Shown: positions 6,386-15,565, counted from the stretch's first letter. The stretch: 64,000 nt of DNA from Ornithinimicrobium avium (GCF_003351765.1 NZ_CP031229.1:3596001-3660000); one strand, 5' to 3'. Notes: generated from the sequence alone by a model not told the origin. Made by a program: numbers and translations.

Positions 6386-8418
6386 ACGTGATCGACTGGC
6401 CCGACCTGTCCTGGTCGGACCTGCAGCTGCCGTCGCTGCCCGACCTGCCGCAGATCTCCGTGCCCGGGCTGTCCGTCCCCGACTTCTGGGGCACCCCGAT
6501 GCAGTGGATGGTCCTCGTCCCGGCGCTCGCCGCGCTGGCCGGCATCACGCTCTCCGTCCCGTCCAACCGGCTCGCCGCCTGGATCGCGGTCGGCGGCGGG
6601 ATCGTCACCTGGCTGGCGTCCGTCTGGCAGCTGCGCGTCCTGCTCGCGGTGGACGGGCGCCATACCTCCGGATCCGTCGGCGCGCTGCCGTTCGGCGAGC
6701 TCGACGTGCCCCTCGGCCTCGTGGCGACCTGGCCGCTCGCGCTGGTCGCGGCCACGGTCGCCACGGTGGCCCTGGTCATCCAGGTCTACTCCCGCTGGTA
6801 CCTCTGGTACGACCCCCGCTACCCGGCCTTCGCCGCCACCGTCTCGGTGTTCACCGCCGCGATGCTGCTCACCGTGCTCGCCGACGACGTGATCCTGCTC
6901 GTCGTCGGCTGGGAGGTGATGGGCTGGTGCTCCTACCTGCTCATCGGCCACCACTCCACCAAGCCGGCCGCCCGGCGGGCCGCGCTCAAGGCGCTCGTCG
7001 TCACGCGCAGCGCCGACATCGGGTTCGTGCTCGGTATGGCGATGCTCGCCGCCGGCGCCCGCACCACCTCGGTCGCGGGCATCGTCGAGCACTGGTCGGC
7101 CGCCGCCCCCACCCGCGGCCTGGTGCTGGCCCTGGTCCTGGTGATCGTCGGGGTCGCCGGCAAGTCGGCGGTCTTCCCCTTCCAGGACTGGCTGCCCGAC
7201 GCGATGGAGGGGCCGACACCGGCCTCCGCCCTCATCCATGCGGCGACCATGGTCGCCGCGGGCAGCGTGGTGCTCATCCACCTCTTCGAGCTGCTCGCGG
7301 TGACCGACCCGGCCCGGGTGCTGCTCGCGGTGCTCGCCTCGGTCAGCCTGCTCGGCGGCGCCGTCATGGCCTTCGCGCAGGCCGACCTCAAGCGGCTGCT
7401 GGCGTGGTCCACGGTGAGCCAGGTCGCCCTGATGCTCGCCGTCCTGGCCGCGGCCACCCCCCAGACCGGCCCCGACGCAGCGGCCCAGCACCTCGTCGCG
7501 CACGCCTGGTTCAAGGCACTGCTCTTCCTGGCCACCGGGTGGTTGGCCGTGCTGGTCGGGGGCACCGCGATGGCGACCGTGGCCTCCGGCGCGCGCCGCT
7601 ACCGGGTGCTGCGCCGGCGCTTCGCGTGGGGCCTGCTCGCGCTGGCCGGGGTGCCGCCGTTCGTCGGGTTCTTCTCCAAGGAGCTGGTGCTGGGCACCGC
7701 CGAGAGCGCGGCCACCGGCGGCGGGGGGATCGCCTCCGTCCTCGTGCTGTCCGCCGTCGGTGCCTCCGCGCCGCTCACGGCCGCCTACTGCATGCGCGCG
7801 TGGCTGGTGCTGGACCGTCCCACCCAGGTCGAGCAGCTCGCGGTGATCTACCAGCAGGAGCCGGTGGAGCGCATCGACGACTTCTTCGACGAGCCCCAGG
7901 TCGTGCACGAGGCCGAGGGCCTGGAGCGCGCCGAGGCGGCGATCAGCAGCTCGGCCCGGTCGGGGACCACGCTGCTCGCGGCCATGACGCTGGTCGGCAG
8001 CGTCGTGGCGCTGCTGCCCATCTGGCGCAGCGACGTCCACCTCAACCTCCAGCTGCTGGCGGCGACGCTACTGCTCATGGTCGTCGCCGCGCTCGCGGTC
8101 AAGCTCGCTGCCCGCGGGGTGCGCACCCGTGACGCCGCTGCGCGGATCCCCGCCCGGGCGAGCCTGGCGGCCGAGCGCGGGCTCGGCGCCGACTACGCCT
8201 ACCGGCTGCTGGTCGCCACGCCGGTGGTCGCCCTGGCCCGCGCCGTCACGTGGTTCGACCGGGAGGTGCTCGACGCCTGGGTCAGGGGGGCCGGCGCGGG
8301 TGCCCGCCTGCTGGGCCGGGCCGGCGAGCTGCTCACGCCCCGCCGCGCCACCCCGGCCCTCGCGCTGGTCCTCGGGGGCGTGCTCGTCCTCGCGGCGCTG
8401 GGGGTGGTGACCCGGTGA
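6382..8418 (+). CDS. nuoL: NADH-quinone oxidoreductase subunit L
   Basis: The distal antiporter-like proton-pumping subunit, 678 residues. An amphipathic N-terminal extension of about 35 residues (Leu/Pro/Asp repeats such as SLPDLPQISVPGLSVPDF) precedes the first membrane helix, which is unusual for NuoL. Core motifs are GWEVMGWCSYLLIG and FPFQDWLPDAMEGPTPASAL followed by IHAATMVAAG, with the conserved Lys in the discontinuous helix region (LIGHHSTKPAARRAALKAL). The C-terminal third includes a charged loop (EPVERIDDFFDEPQVVHEAE) before the last helices, replacing the long lateral-helix pattern only partly. Starts with GTG overlapping nuoK; ends overlapping nuoM. Confidence 0.95.
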   Translation: MNVIDWPDLSWSDLQLPSLPDLPQISVPGLSVPDFWGTPMQWMVLVPALAALAGITLSVPSNRLAAWIAVGGGIVTWLASVWQLRVLLAVDGRHTSGSVGALPFGELDVPLGLVATWPLALVAATVATVALVIQVYSRWYLWYDPRYPAFAATVSVFTAAMLLTVLADDVILLVVGWEVMGWCSYLLIGHHSTKPAARRAALKALVVTRSADIGFVLGMAMLAAGARTTSVAGIVEHWSAAAPTRGLVLALVLVIVGVAGKSAVFPFQDWLPDAMEGPTPASALIHAATMVAAGSVVLIHLFELLAVTDPARVLLAVLASVSLLGGAVMAFAQADLKRLLAWSTVSQVALMLAVLAAATPQTGPDAAAQHLVAHAWFKALLFLATGWLAVLVGGTAMATVASGARRYRVLRRRFAWGLLALAGVPPFVGFFSKELVLGTAESAATGGGGIASVLVLSAVGASAPLTAAYCMRAWLVLDRPTQVEQLAVIYQQEPVERIDDFFDEPQVVHEAEGLERAEAAISSSARSGTTLLAAMTLVGSVVALLPIWRSDVHLNLQLLAATLLLMVVAALAVKLAARGVRTRDAAARIPARASLAAERGLGADYAYRLLVATPVVALARAVTWFDREVLDAWVRGAGAGARLLGRAGELLTPRRATPALALVLGGVLVLAALGVVTR

Positions 8419-10022
8419 CGGACTCGCTGCGCACCGCCGTCCGGCAGGCCGTGGACCTCGTGCCCGACCTGGGCACCTGGTGGCTGGTCCTGGCCCTCGC
8501 GCCGCTGCTGCTGGCGGTCGCCACGCTGCTCACCGCCGACCGGTGGGGCACGGCGCCCGGCTACCGATCAGTACGCGCGACCTCCGTGGGTGCCGCGGTC
8601 CTCTCGGCCGTCGGCGTGGCCGGGACCACGCTGCACCGCCCGCAGATCGAGGTGCCGTGGATCCAGGGCCTGGGGGTGTGGTTGCGGCTCGGCGCCGACG
8701 GACTGAGCATCCCGCTGCTGCTGCTCACCTCTCTCGTCGGCGTCGTCGCCGTCACCCTGCACCTGCACGTCCCGCCGCCCCACCGGCCCGAGGCCCCGGA
8801 CGAGGCGGGGATCGCGACCACCTCGCCCATCCCCGTCGTCCGCGGGACCGACGTCCCCGGCCTCGCGACCTACCACGCGTGCCTGCTGTTGGTGGTCCTG
8901 GGCGCCCTCGTGGCCTTCCTGGCCGGCGACGCCATCCTCTTCTTCATCGGCCTCGAGCTGGTCCTGGTGCCGATGTGGGTGCTCGTGGCGCGCTACGGCG
9001 ACCCCGACGCGAGGCGCGAGGGCGCGGCGCTGCGCTTCCTGCTCGTCACCGTCGTCGGCTCGACCCTCATGGTCGTCGGGCTCCTGGGGGTGGCCACCGT
9101 CACCGGCACCAGCGACCTGTCGGTCTGGGCGGCGCAGCGCGGCGCGGGTATCGAGCCGCGCACCCAGGTCGCGCTCGCCGGCATCCTGCTCGTCGGCCTC
9201 GGCATCAAGGTGCCCGTCTTCCCCCTGCACACCTGGTTGCCGTGGGTGCACTCGACCGCCCCCACCGCCGCGTCCGTCCTGCTCGCCGCGGTGCTGCTCA
9301 AGCTCGGCACCTACGGCATGGTCCGTCTCGTGGTGCCGGTCGTCCCGGAGGGCTTCTCCGTGCTGGCGCCGCTGCTCGGCGGCCTGGGCGTCGTCGGCAT
9401 CGTCTGGGCCTCGCTCGCGTGCCTCGTCGAGGACGACCTCAAACGGCTGATCGCGTGGTCCTCGGTGGCCCACCTGGGCTTCGTCGTCCTGGGACTGTCG
9501 ACCGGCACGCAGACCGGCCTGCAGGCCGCGCTCTTCGGCAACGTCGCGCACGGGCTGATCTCGGCGTTCCTCTTCGTCGTGGTCGGTGGCCTGAAGCACC
9601 GCTGGGGCAGCGCCCGCTTCACCGTCGCGCGGGCCGCCCTGCGCGAGACCTCCCCGCACCTGGGCGCCGCGCTCGTCCTGGGCATGGCCGCCTCGATGGG
9701 CCTGCCCGGGCTCGCCGGGTTCTGGGCCGAGATCGGCGCGATCTACTCCGCCTGGGCGCCGGCGGCCGACCGGCCCGAGGGCTGGTTCCGTCTCTACTCC
9801 GTGCTCGCCGCGACCGGCGGCGCGCTCGCGGTCGCCTACAGCACCCGCGTCCTGCACGAGGTATGGAGCGGGGACCGTCTCGAGCCCCGCATCCCCGACG
9901 CGGTGCGCACCGAGCGCTTCGCGCTGCGCACCCTCGGCGCGCTCGTTCTCGCGGTCGGGGTGCTGCCGATGCTGCTGCTGGCGGTCACCGCCCCGGTCAG
10001 CCAGATGGTGGTCGGCCGATGA
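8415..10022 (+). CDS. nuoM: NADH-quinone oxidoreductase subunit M
   Basis: An antiporter-like proton-translocating subunit of the membrane arm, 535 residues with about 14 hydrophobic segments. Diagnostic stretches are FFIGLELVLVPMWVLVARYG, with the conserved helix-5 Glu, GIKVPVFPLHTWLPWVHSTA and EDDLKRLIAWSSVAHLGFV. A histidine-containing loop near residue 125 (HLHVPPPHRPEAPDEAG) is longer and more polar than in typical NuoM. The GTG start is inside the nuoL stop overlap. The end overlaps the nuoN ATG. Gene identity is secure from motifs and order. Confidence 0.95.
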   Translation: MTDSLRTAVRQAVDLVPDLGTWWLVLALAPLLLAVATLLTADRWGTAPGYRSVRATSVGAAVLSAVGVAGTTLHRPQIEVPWIQGLGVWLRLGADGLSIPLLLLTSLVGVVAVTLHLHVPPPHRPEAPDEAGIATTSPIPVVRGTDVPGLATYHACLLLVVLGALVAFLAGDAILFFIGLELVLVPMWVLVARYGDPDARREGAALRFLLVTVVGSTLMVVGLLGVATVTGTSDLSVWAAQRGAGIEPRTQVALAGILLVGLGIKVPVFPLHTWLPWVHSTAPTAASVLLAAVLLKLGTYGMVRLVVPVVPEGFSVLAPLLGGLGVVGIVWASLACLVEDDLKRLIAWSSVAHLGFVVLGLSTGTQTGLQAALFGNVAHGLISAFLFVVVGGLKHRWGSARFTVARAALRETSPHLGAALVLGMAASMGLPGLAGFWAEIGAIYSAWAPAADRPEGWFRLYSVLAATGGALAVAYSTRVLHEVWSGDRLEPRIPDAVRTERFALRTLGALVLAVGVLPMLLLAVTAPVSQMVVGR

Positions 10023-11527
10023 CCCTCGACCTCAACCTGGTGGCGACGCTGCCGGTCCTGACGCCCCTGCTCGCGGCGGTGGTCGTGCTCGTGGCGGACG
10101 CCGCCGTCCCCGGGGAGCGCGAGGTGCACCTCTGGCTGGCGGCGGCGGGGCTCGTCGGCGGCGCGCTCGCGGTGGTCCCGGGCCTGCCGCAGCGGTCCGG
10201 CGACGCGCGGGGGGCGTTCTGCCTGCCGACGGGGGAGTGCCTCTACACCGCCGACCGGCTCACCTCGGTCCTGCAGCTGACCGCACTGGCCGCCGCGGGG
10301 GTCGTCCTGGCCCTGGCCTGGCAGGACTGGGGCAGAGCCTCGCGCACCGGCCGGGCGCCGGTCATGGCCGCGCTCGTCCTCGGTGCGACCGGCGGCGCGG
10401 CGGCCGTGCCGGCCGCCGGTGATCTCGGCACCCTGCTCGTCGCGCTCGAGCTGGCCACGCTGCCTGCGGTGGGCCTGGTCGCGCTCGCCGACCCGCGGTG
10501 GTCGGCCGAGCGGCGGGCCCGCGGCGTGGACGGTGCGGTGGCGCTGCTGATGACCTCCCTGGTGTCCTTCGGGCTGGTCGCGCTCGGCGCCGCGCTGTGG
10601 GTGGCCGCGACCGGCACCGCGCTGCTGTCGCTGCCGGCCACGCACGACCCGGTGCTGCTGCTGCTGGCCTCGGTCTTCATCCTCGCCGGGCTGGGCTTCA
10701 AGCTCTCCGCGGTGCCCTTCCACGCCTGGACGCCGGTGACCTACACCACGGCCTCGCTGCCGGTGACGGCCTACCTGGCCACGGTGTCCAAGGCGGCGGC
10801 GGTCGGCGCCGCGGTGGTGCTCGTCCGCGCCGTCGGCGAGGTCGACCAGACCTCGCTGCTGGCGATCGCGTTGATGGCGGCGCTGTCGATGAGCGTCGGC
10901 AACGTCGTCGCCCTCGTCCAGACCGACGCGGTGCGGCTGCTCGCCTGGTCGACCGTGGCCCAGGCCGGCTGGGTGCTGCTGCCGCTCGCCTCGCTGTCCT
11001 CGCGCGCGGTGCACGCCGCGGGGTCCTACCTGGTCGTCTACGTCCTGGGGACGCTGCTCGCCTTCACGGTGGTGGTCGCGGTCGCGGAGTACCACGGACC
11101 CGACGGCGGGGCCGCGGGCACCTCGCTCGAGGCGCACGCCGGGCTGCTGCGCAGGCGCCCCCTGCTGGGGCTGCCGCTGGGTCTGGCGCTCCTGACGCTC
11201 GCGGGGCTGCCCCCGGCCGTCGTGGGGCTCGTGGCCAAGGTCGTGGCGCTGCGCCCCGTCGCCGGCGACGGCACCTGGTGGCTGGCGGTCGTCGCGGCGC
11301 TCAACGTCGCGCTCGGCGTCGCCGTCTACGTCCGCTGGCTGGTGCGGGTCCTGGGGCCGGCGCCGCTCGGCTCGGCGCCCGCGTCCGGACCAGTCCCGGC
11401 CGCCGACGCGCAGGCGGTGCCCGGGGGGACGGCTGCAGGTCGCACCCCCGTCCGGGTGTGGACGGTGGTCGGCGTGCTGAGCCTGCTCGTCGTGGTCTGG
11501 AGCGTCAGCCCCGTCGGCGTCGTGTAG
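10019..11527 (+). CDS. nuoN: NADH-quinone oxidoreductase subunit N
   Basis: The third antiporter-like subunit, 502 residues, nearest NuoK. Motifs include LGTLLVALELATLPAVGLVA, GFKLSAVPFHAWTPVTYTTA and VQTDAVRLLAWSTVAQAGWV. It is the last nuo gene. Its stop is followed by only 51 bp before the convergent response regulator, with no strong hairpin noticed. A Pro/Ala-rich cytoplasmic or periplasmic linker sits before the last helix (residues about 455-475). The whole nuoH-N run uses four-base overlaps throughout, so one transcript is very likely. Confidence 0.94.
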   Translation: MTLDLNLVATLPVLTPLLAAVVVLVADAAVPGEREVHLWLAAAGLVGGALAVVPGLPQRSGDARGAFCLPTGECLYTADRLTSVLQLTALAAAGVVLALAWQDWGRASRTGRAPVMAALVLGATGGAAAVPAAGDLGTLLVALELATLPAVGLVALADPRWSAERRARGVDGAVALLMTSLVSFGLVALGAALWVAATGTALLSLPATHDPVLLLLASVFILAGLGFKLSAVPFHAWTPVTYTTASLPVTAYLATVSKAAAVGAAVVLVRAVGEVDQTSLLAIALMAALSMSVGNVVALVQTDAVRLLAWSTVAQAGWVLLPLASLSSRAVHAAGSYLVVYVLGTLLAFTVVVAVAEYHGPDGGAAGTSLEAHAGLLRRRPLLGLPLGLALLTLAGLPPAVVGLVAKVVALRPVAGDGTWWLAVVAALNVALGVAVYVRWLVRVLGPAPLGSAPASGPVPAADAQAVPGGTAAGRTPVRVWTVVGVLSLLVVVWSVSPVGVV

Positions 11528-11578
11528 GGCCGCCCGGTCGCCCGTGCGGGTGATGGCGGGACGCGAGCGCCGGCTTCC

Positions 11579-12241
11579 TCAGGTCCTGGCCCGACCGGCC
11601 GGCCGGACGAGGCCCGACTCGTAGGCCAGCACCACGGCCTGCACCCTGTCCCGCACACCGAGCTTGGCCAGGATCCGGGCGACGTGCGTCTTGACCGTCT
11701 GCACCGTGATGAACAGGTCCTGCGCGATCTCGGCGTTGGAGCGGCCGGCGGCCACCAGGAGGAGCACCTCGTGCTCGCGGTCGGTGAGGGTGTCCAGCTC
11801 CGGCGCCGCGGGCAGCCGGTCGAGGCGGGTGAACTCCTCGATGAGACGGCGCGTGATCGAGGGGGCGAGCAGCTCCTCGCCCCGGTGCACGGCACGCAGA
11901 CCGGCGAGGAGGGACTCGCGCGGGGCGTCCTTGAGCAGGAAGCCGCTCGCACCGGCGACGAGGGCGTCGTACACCAGCTGCGAGCGGTCGAAGGTGGTGA
12001 GCACGAGGACCCGCGTGCCGGGGCAGTCCCGCACCACCGACCGGGTCGCCGCGATGCCGTCGAGGGCCGGCATCTGGATGTCCATCAGGACCACGTCCGG
12101 GTCGTGGCGGCGCGCCAGGGCGACGGCCTCGACCCCGTCGGCGGCCTCCCCGACCACGGTCAGGTCCGGTTCTGCCTCGACGATCATCCGCAGACCGGTG
12201 CGCACCAGCGCCTGGTCGTCGGCGATCAGGACGGAGATCAC
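11579..12241 (-). CDS. LuxR/NarL-family response regulator
   Basis: A transcription regulator activated by phosphorylation. The receiver domain (residues 1-120) has the acidic pair in IADDQALVRTG and the phospho-acceptor Asp at about residue 54 in VVLMDIQMPALDG. A C-terminal HTH of LuxR type begins LTDREHEVLLLVAAGRS and continues NAEIAQDLFITVQTVKTHVA. The start is GTG, overlapping the stop of the upstream kinase gene by four bases, so the two are translated together. Its target is not known; the 14-bp palindrome at 14158 beside the kinase start is the obvious candidate. It converges on nuoN. Confidence 0.93.
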   Translation of the reverse strand: MISVLIADDQALVRTGLRMIVEAEPDLTVVGEAADGVEAVALARRHDPDVVLMDIQMPALDGIAATRSVVRDCPGTRVLVLTTFDRSQLVYDALVAGASGFLLKDAPRESLLAGLRAVHRGEELLAPSITRRLIEEFTRLDRLPAAPELDTLTDREHEVLLLVAAGRSNAEIAQDLFITVQTVKTHVARILAKLGVRDRVQAVVLAYESGLVRPAGRART

Positions 12242-14121
12242 GAGGTGACCGCCAGGCCTGCGTGAGCCGCTGCGGCCCCTTCCGCGGCGGGCACGGGGAG
12301 CCGGGCACGGACCTCGTACCCCCGTGCGCCGAGCGGACCGTGGGTGAGCGTGCCGCCGTGGAGCGTGAGCCGTTCCGTCAGGCCGGCGAGCCCGGTGCCC
12401 GTGCCCCCACGCGACCAGGCCGCCGGGGCGCAGGCCAGTCCGGGACCGTCGTCGCTCACCCGGACGAGGACGTCGTCTCCGTCCCGGTGCACAGCGACCA
12501 CGACGTGGGCGCCCGGCGCGTAGCGGGAGGCGTTGACCACGGTCTCCCGGACCACCCTGACCACCAGCTCCTCGGTGCTCGCGGGCAGGGGAGGGACGGG
12601 GGTGCGCAGCTGTGCGTCCACCCCCGTGCGGCGGGCGGTCGCGACGACCTCCTGGACACCTCCCGCGCCGCTGCCCCCCGGGGTGCCGGCCGCGGCGGCA
12701 CGGTCGACCAGGTCGAGGCTGATCCTGATCTCCCGGACGGCCTGGCGCGCGGTGGACGCGATGGTCTGCAGGGCTTCGTGCACGACTGGGTCCTGCGCCG
12801 GCACCGTCTGCGCGGCGCCCGCCTGCAGGCAGATGATGGTGGCCGCCGAGGCCACGGTGTCGTGCAGGTCGCGGGCGATCGCCTGCCGCTGCCGCGCGGT
12901 GGCCAGGGTGACCTCGTCGTCACGGTGCCGCTCGATGGTGCGGAGCAGGTCGTCGAGCACCTGAACCCGCGCCAGGCTGGCGGCCGCGACCGTCCCGGCC
13001 GCGGCGGCGAGCGCGAGCACGACCAGCGTCGCGGTCAGCGACTCGCGGTCGATCCCCGCGGGGTCCGTCGCGGCGACAGCGGCGGAGCCCGTCGCGAGGA
13101 GGAGGGCGGCGGTCAGGCGGCCGGTCCAGGAGCGCACGTACGCACCGGCCGCGAACCCGACGAGCACCATCGGCAGGATCGGCGTCACCATGTCGTCCAG
13201 GCGCACGAGCAGGTGACTGACCACCAGCGTGACCGCGAAGAAGGTCACCACCGCGACCAGCGGACGGCGGCGTCGTTGCGCCAGCGGCCAGGTGAGCGCG
13301 AGCGGCGCCAGGACTGCGGCCCAGGTGGGCCCGAAGGCGTGTCCGGTCACCGCCACCTCCACCGAGACCCCGACCGCGGCGAGGGCGGCGAGCAGGTCGA
13401 TCGCGCCGGTCCCGGGTCGCGGTGCGGGGCCCGTGACGACGGGGACGGCGCCGACCGCCCGCTCAGGCCGGCTGCCGTCCTGGTCCGGCGACGCCGGTCC
13501 TCGCCCCGGCGCCGGGCCGCCCCTGAGCCAGCCGATGTGCTCCCGCAGCTGGTCGAGGGCATGCCGCGCGGACCGCTCGATCTCCACGAGCGCGGCCTGC
13601 TGGGTCGCCCCCCGCTCATCAGGTCCGGCTCCCGCCGCCCCCTCCGCCAGCACGAGGATCGCCCCCAGGGTCTGGACGACGTCCTCCTGGACCCGCGCCG
13701 CGACCCTGGTGGTCTCGGCGATGCGTGCGGCCTCCACCTCGGAGGCCAGCTGCGCGGCGCGGACGACGGAGAGCCGACGCAGCTCGCGGACCTGGCGCCC
13801 ACGGGCCGCCCACCCCGCGCCGACGAGCGCCGGACAGCCGAGGACGACGATCCAGAAGACCGCGTCGTCGGCCACGGCGTAGTCGCCAGGGTCGGTGACC
13901 TGGCTCGTCACCGTCATGAGAGCCGCCCCGACGAGCACCGCGGCGCAGGTCGGGACGGTGCGGGACCAGACGCCGGCAGCCAGCGCGGCCGCCGCGACCA
14001 GGAGCACACCTGTGTCCGCCAGGAGGCGTCCACCGGCCAGCGCCTCGGCCAGGGCGAGGGCGCACACGGCCACCAGGACCACGGCCGCCAGGGCCGACCG
14101 CCACCGCCGAAGCGCTCTCAC
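12238..14121 (-). CDS. NarL-system sensor histidine kinase with duplicated membrane/DHp unit
   Basis: The 627-residue protein is built as two successive membrane-plus-dimerisation units with one ATPase. Residues about 8-105 hold four to five hydrophobic helices. Residues about 128-200 form a helical pair like a HisKA_3 domain, but the phospho-acceptor His and following Asp are replaced (VQEDVV, Gln145-Glu146). A second membrane domain spans about 241-385. A canonical HisKA_3 core then contains ARDLHDTVA with His420, followed by a HATPase domain (ETVVNASRYAPG, SDDGPGL, GTGLAGLTERL). The cognate response regulator follows in operon. The start is GTG at 14121. The duplicated, His-less first core is unusual; it could be a dimer platform or signal-input domain. 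Confidence 0.9.
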   Translation of the reverse strand: MRALRRWRSALAAVVLVAVCALALAEALAGGRLLADTGVLLVAAAALAAGVWSRTVPTCAAVLVGAALMTVTSQVTDPGDYAVADDAVFWIVVLGCPALVGAGWAARGRQVRELRRLSVVRAAQLASEVEAARIAETTRVAARVQEDVVQTLGAILVLAEGAAGAGPDERGATQQAALVEIERSARHALDQLREHIGWLRGGPAPGRGPASPDQDGSRPERAVGAVPVVTGPAPRPGTGAIDLLAALAAVGVSVEVAVTGHAFGPTWAAVLAPLALTWPLAQRRRRPLVAVVTFFAVTLVVSHLLVRLDDMVTPILPMVLVGFAAGAYVRSWTGRLTAALLLATGSAAVAATDPAGIDRESLTATLVVLALAAAAGTVAAASLARVQVLDDLLRTIERHRDDEVTLATARQRQAIARDLHDTVASAATIICLQAGAAQTVPAQDPVVHEALQTIASTARQAVREIRISLDLVDRAAAAGTPGGSGAGGVQEVVATARRTGVDAQLRTPVPPLPASTEELVVRVVRETVVNASRYAPGAHVVVAVHRDGDDVLVRVSDDGPGLACAPAAWSRGGTGTGLAGLTERLTLHGGTLTHGPLGARGYEVRARLPVPAAEGAAAAHAGLAVTS

Positions 14122-14157
14122 CCTCTCAGCCTAGGCACGCGGGAGTCATCCGCACAT

Positions 14158-14171
14158 CACTCCCGGGAGTG
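14158..14171. promoter_or_regulatory. Perfect 14-bp palindrome between divergent kinase and membrane-protein genes
   Basis: CACTCCCGGGAGTG is perfectly self-complementary and lies 37 bp upstream of the kinase start and 37 bp upstream of the divergent membrane-protein ATG; an extra GGGAGT half-site is at 14142-14147. The position suits an operator for the adjacent LuxR-type regulator. The link to that regulator is inferred from position only. Confidence 0.55.
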
Positions 14172-14207
14172 ACGATCTCGCCGGCGGAGGCGCGCCACGC
14201 TCAGGGC

Positions 14208-14636
14208 ATGGACTCCACATCTGCTACAGCACGCACGGGACTCGCCGCGGCGGCGTCGGCCGCACTCTGGACGGCCAAGTCCGTCGCCATCGGCGTGGCC
14301 GGGGGCCTGGACCGCAGCCCGGCCGAGACCCCGCTGTTCGTCCTCGGTCTGGTCGCGAGCCTGGTGGCGGTCACCGCCCTTCTCCTGACCTGGACGCGCG
14401 GCAGGTCGCCCGGGGTGCGGCTGCTGACCGCGCTGGCCGGCGTGCCCGCCCTCTTCCTGCTCGTGTCGGCGATCGAGTCGGTGGTCCGGCTGGTGGAGCC
14501 GAGCAGCCCCGGCTGGGTCTGGTCCGAGCTGAGCCTCTGGGCGGTCGCGGCGGCCGTCCTCGGCGCCGCCCTCGTGGTCCGGCGCGAGAGCGTGCGGCGT
14601 CCGAGGACCTCGCGCGTGCGCCGGCCCGCCGGCTGA
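14208..14636 (+). CDS. Small four-helix membrane protein, unknown function
   Basis: A 142-residue protein with four predicted transmembrane helices (around residues 10-30, 43-63, 74-94 and 108-130) and a very basic C-terminal tail (RRESVRRPRTSRVRRPAG). I do not recognise a family. It is divergently arranged from the two-component system and shares its operator-like palindrome, so it may be a regulon member, for example an envelope-stress or membrane-tuning protein. The ATG at 14208 is chosen because the in-frame frame upstream to 14169 would cover the palindrome and lacks a good ribosome-binding site. Function is unknown. Confidence 0.75.
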   Translation: MDSTSATARTGLAAAASAALWTAKSVAIGVAGGLDRSPAETPLFVLGLVASLVAVTALLLTWTRGRSPGVRLLTALAGVPALFLLVSAIESVVRLVEPSSPGWVWSELSLWAVAAAVLGAALVVRRESVRRPRTSRVRRPAG

Positions 14637-14677
14637 CCAGCCGGAACAAGCCGGCCGCCCGTCGTCGTTGACGGGGC

Positions 14678-15553
14678 ATGCACAGGCACTTCAACGGGCT
14701 CAAGACGGTCGTCCTGTTCGGCGCGATCTGGGCGCTGTTCCTCGGGCTGGGCGCGGTCGTCGGGGGTGGTCGCTACCTCTGGCTGTTCGCGCTGTTCGGG
14801 GTCGCGACGACGTTCTACAGCTACTGGAACTCCGACAAGCTGGCGATCCGCGCCATGCGCGCCTACCCGGTCACGCGCGAGCAGCAGCCGGGGATGTACC
14901 GCATCGTCGAGGAGCTCTCGCAGAAGGCCGGCAAGCCGATGCCGCGGCTCTACGTGAGCCCGACGGCGGCGCCCAACGCGTTCGCGACGGGCCGCAACCC
15001 GCAGCACGCGGCGGTCTGCTGCACCGAGGGCATCCTGCACCTGCTGGACGAGCGCGAGCTGCGCGGCGTCCTCGGCCACGAGCTGATGCACGTCTACAAC
15101 CGCGACATCCTGACCAGCTCGGTCGCGGCCGCGGTCGCCGGGATCATCACCTCGGTGGCGCAGATGATGCTCTTCTTCGGCGGGGGCAACCGGGGCAACG
15201 GCGGCAACCCGATCGCGATGCTGGCGATGGCGCTGCTCGCGCCGTTCGCCGCCACCGTCATCCAGCTGGCGATCAGCCGCTCCCGGGAGTTCGACGCCGA
15301 CGAGGACGGCGCCACCCTCACCGGCGACCCGCTCGCGCTCGCGTCCGCACTGCGCAAGCTCGAGCAGGGCACGGCACGTGCGCCGCTCGCGCCGGAGCCG
15401 GCGGTCGTCAACGCCAGCCACATGATGATCGCCAACCCGTTCCGCGCCCGCGACGTCACCCGGATGTTCGCGACCCACCCGCCGATGGACAAGCGCATCG
15501 CCCGGCTCGAGGGCATGGCGGACCGCAACCAGCCCGGGATCGAGCGGCTCTGA
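14678..15553 (+). CDS. htpX: HtpX-type membrane zinc metalloprotease (M48)
   Basis: A membrane-embedded protease for quality control of damaged membrane proteins. The 291-residue product has two N-terminal helices (about 10-45), a zinc motif HELMH at residues 134-138, two more helices after it, and the third-ligand region SREFDADEDGA near residue 205. The length fits HtpX. The glycine-rich loop GGGNRGNGGN between the later helices is typical. It stands alone and converges on the folP-like gene with only 12 bp between the stops. No heat-shock element was recognised. Confidence 0.93.
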   Translation: MHRHFNGLKTVVLFGAIWALFLGLGAVVGGGRYLWLFALFGVATTFYSYWNSDKLAIRAMRAYPVTREQQPGMYRIVEELSQKAGKPMPRLYVSPTAAPNAFATGRNPQHAAVCCTEGILHLLDERELRGVLGHELMHVYNRDILTSSVAAAVAGIITSVAQMMLFFGGGNRGNGGNPIAMLAMALLAPFAATVIQLAISRSREFDADEDGATLTGDPLALASALRKLEQGTARAPLAPEPAVVNASHMMIANPFRARDVTRMFATHPPMDKRIARLEGMADRNQPGIERL

Positions 15554-15565
15554 GCGGCCGGCCCC

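Noticed and set aside
6316..9857. Long minus-strand frames opposite nuoL and nuoM
   Set aside because: They are His/Arg/Gly-rich shadows of membrane-protein genes, with no recognisable domain.
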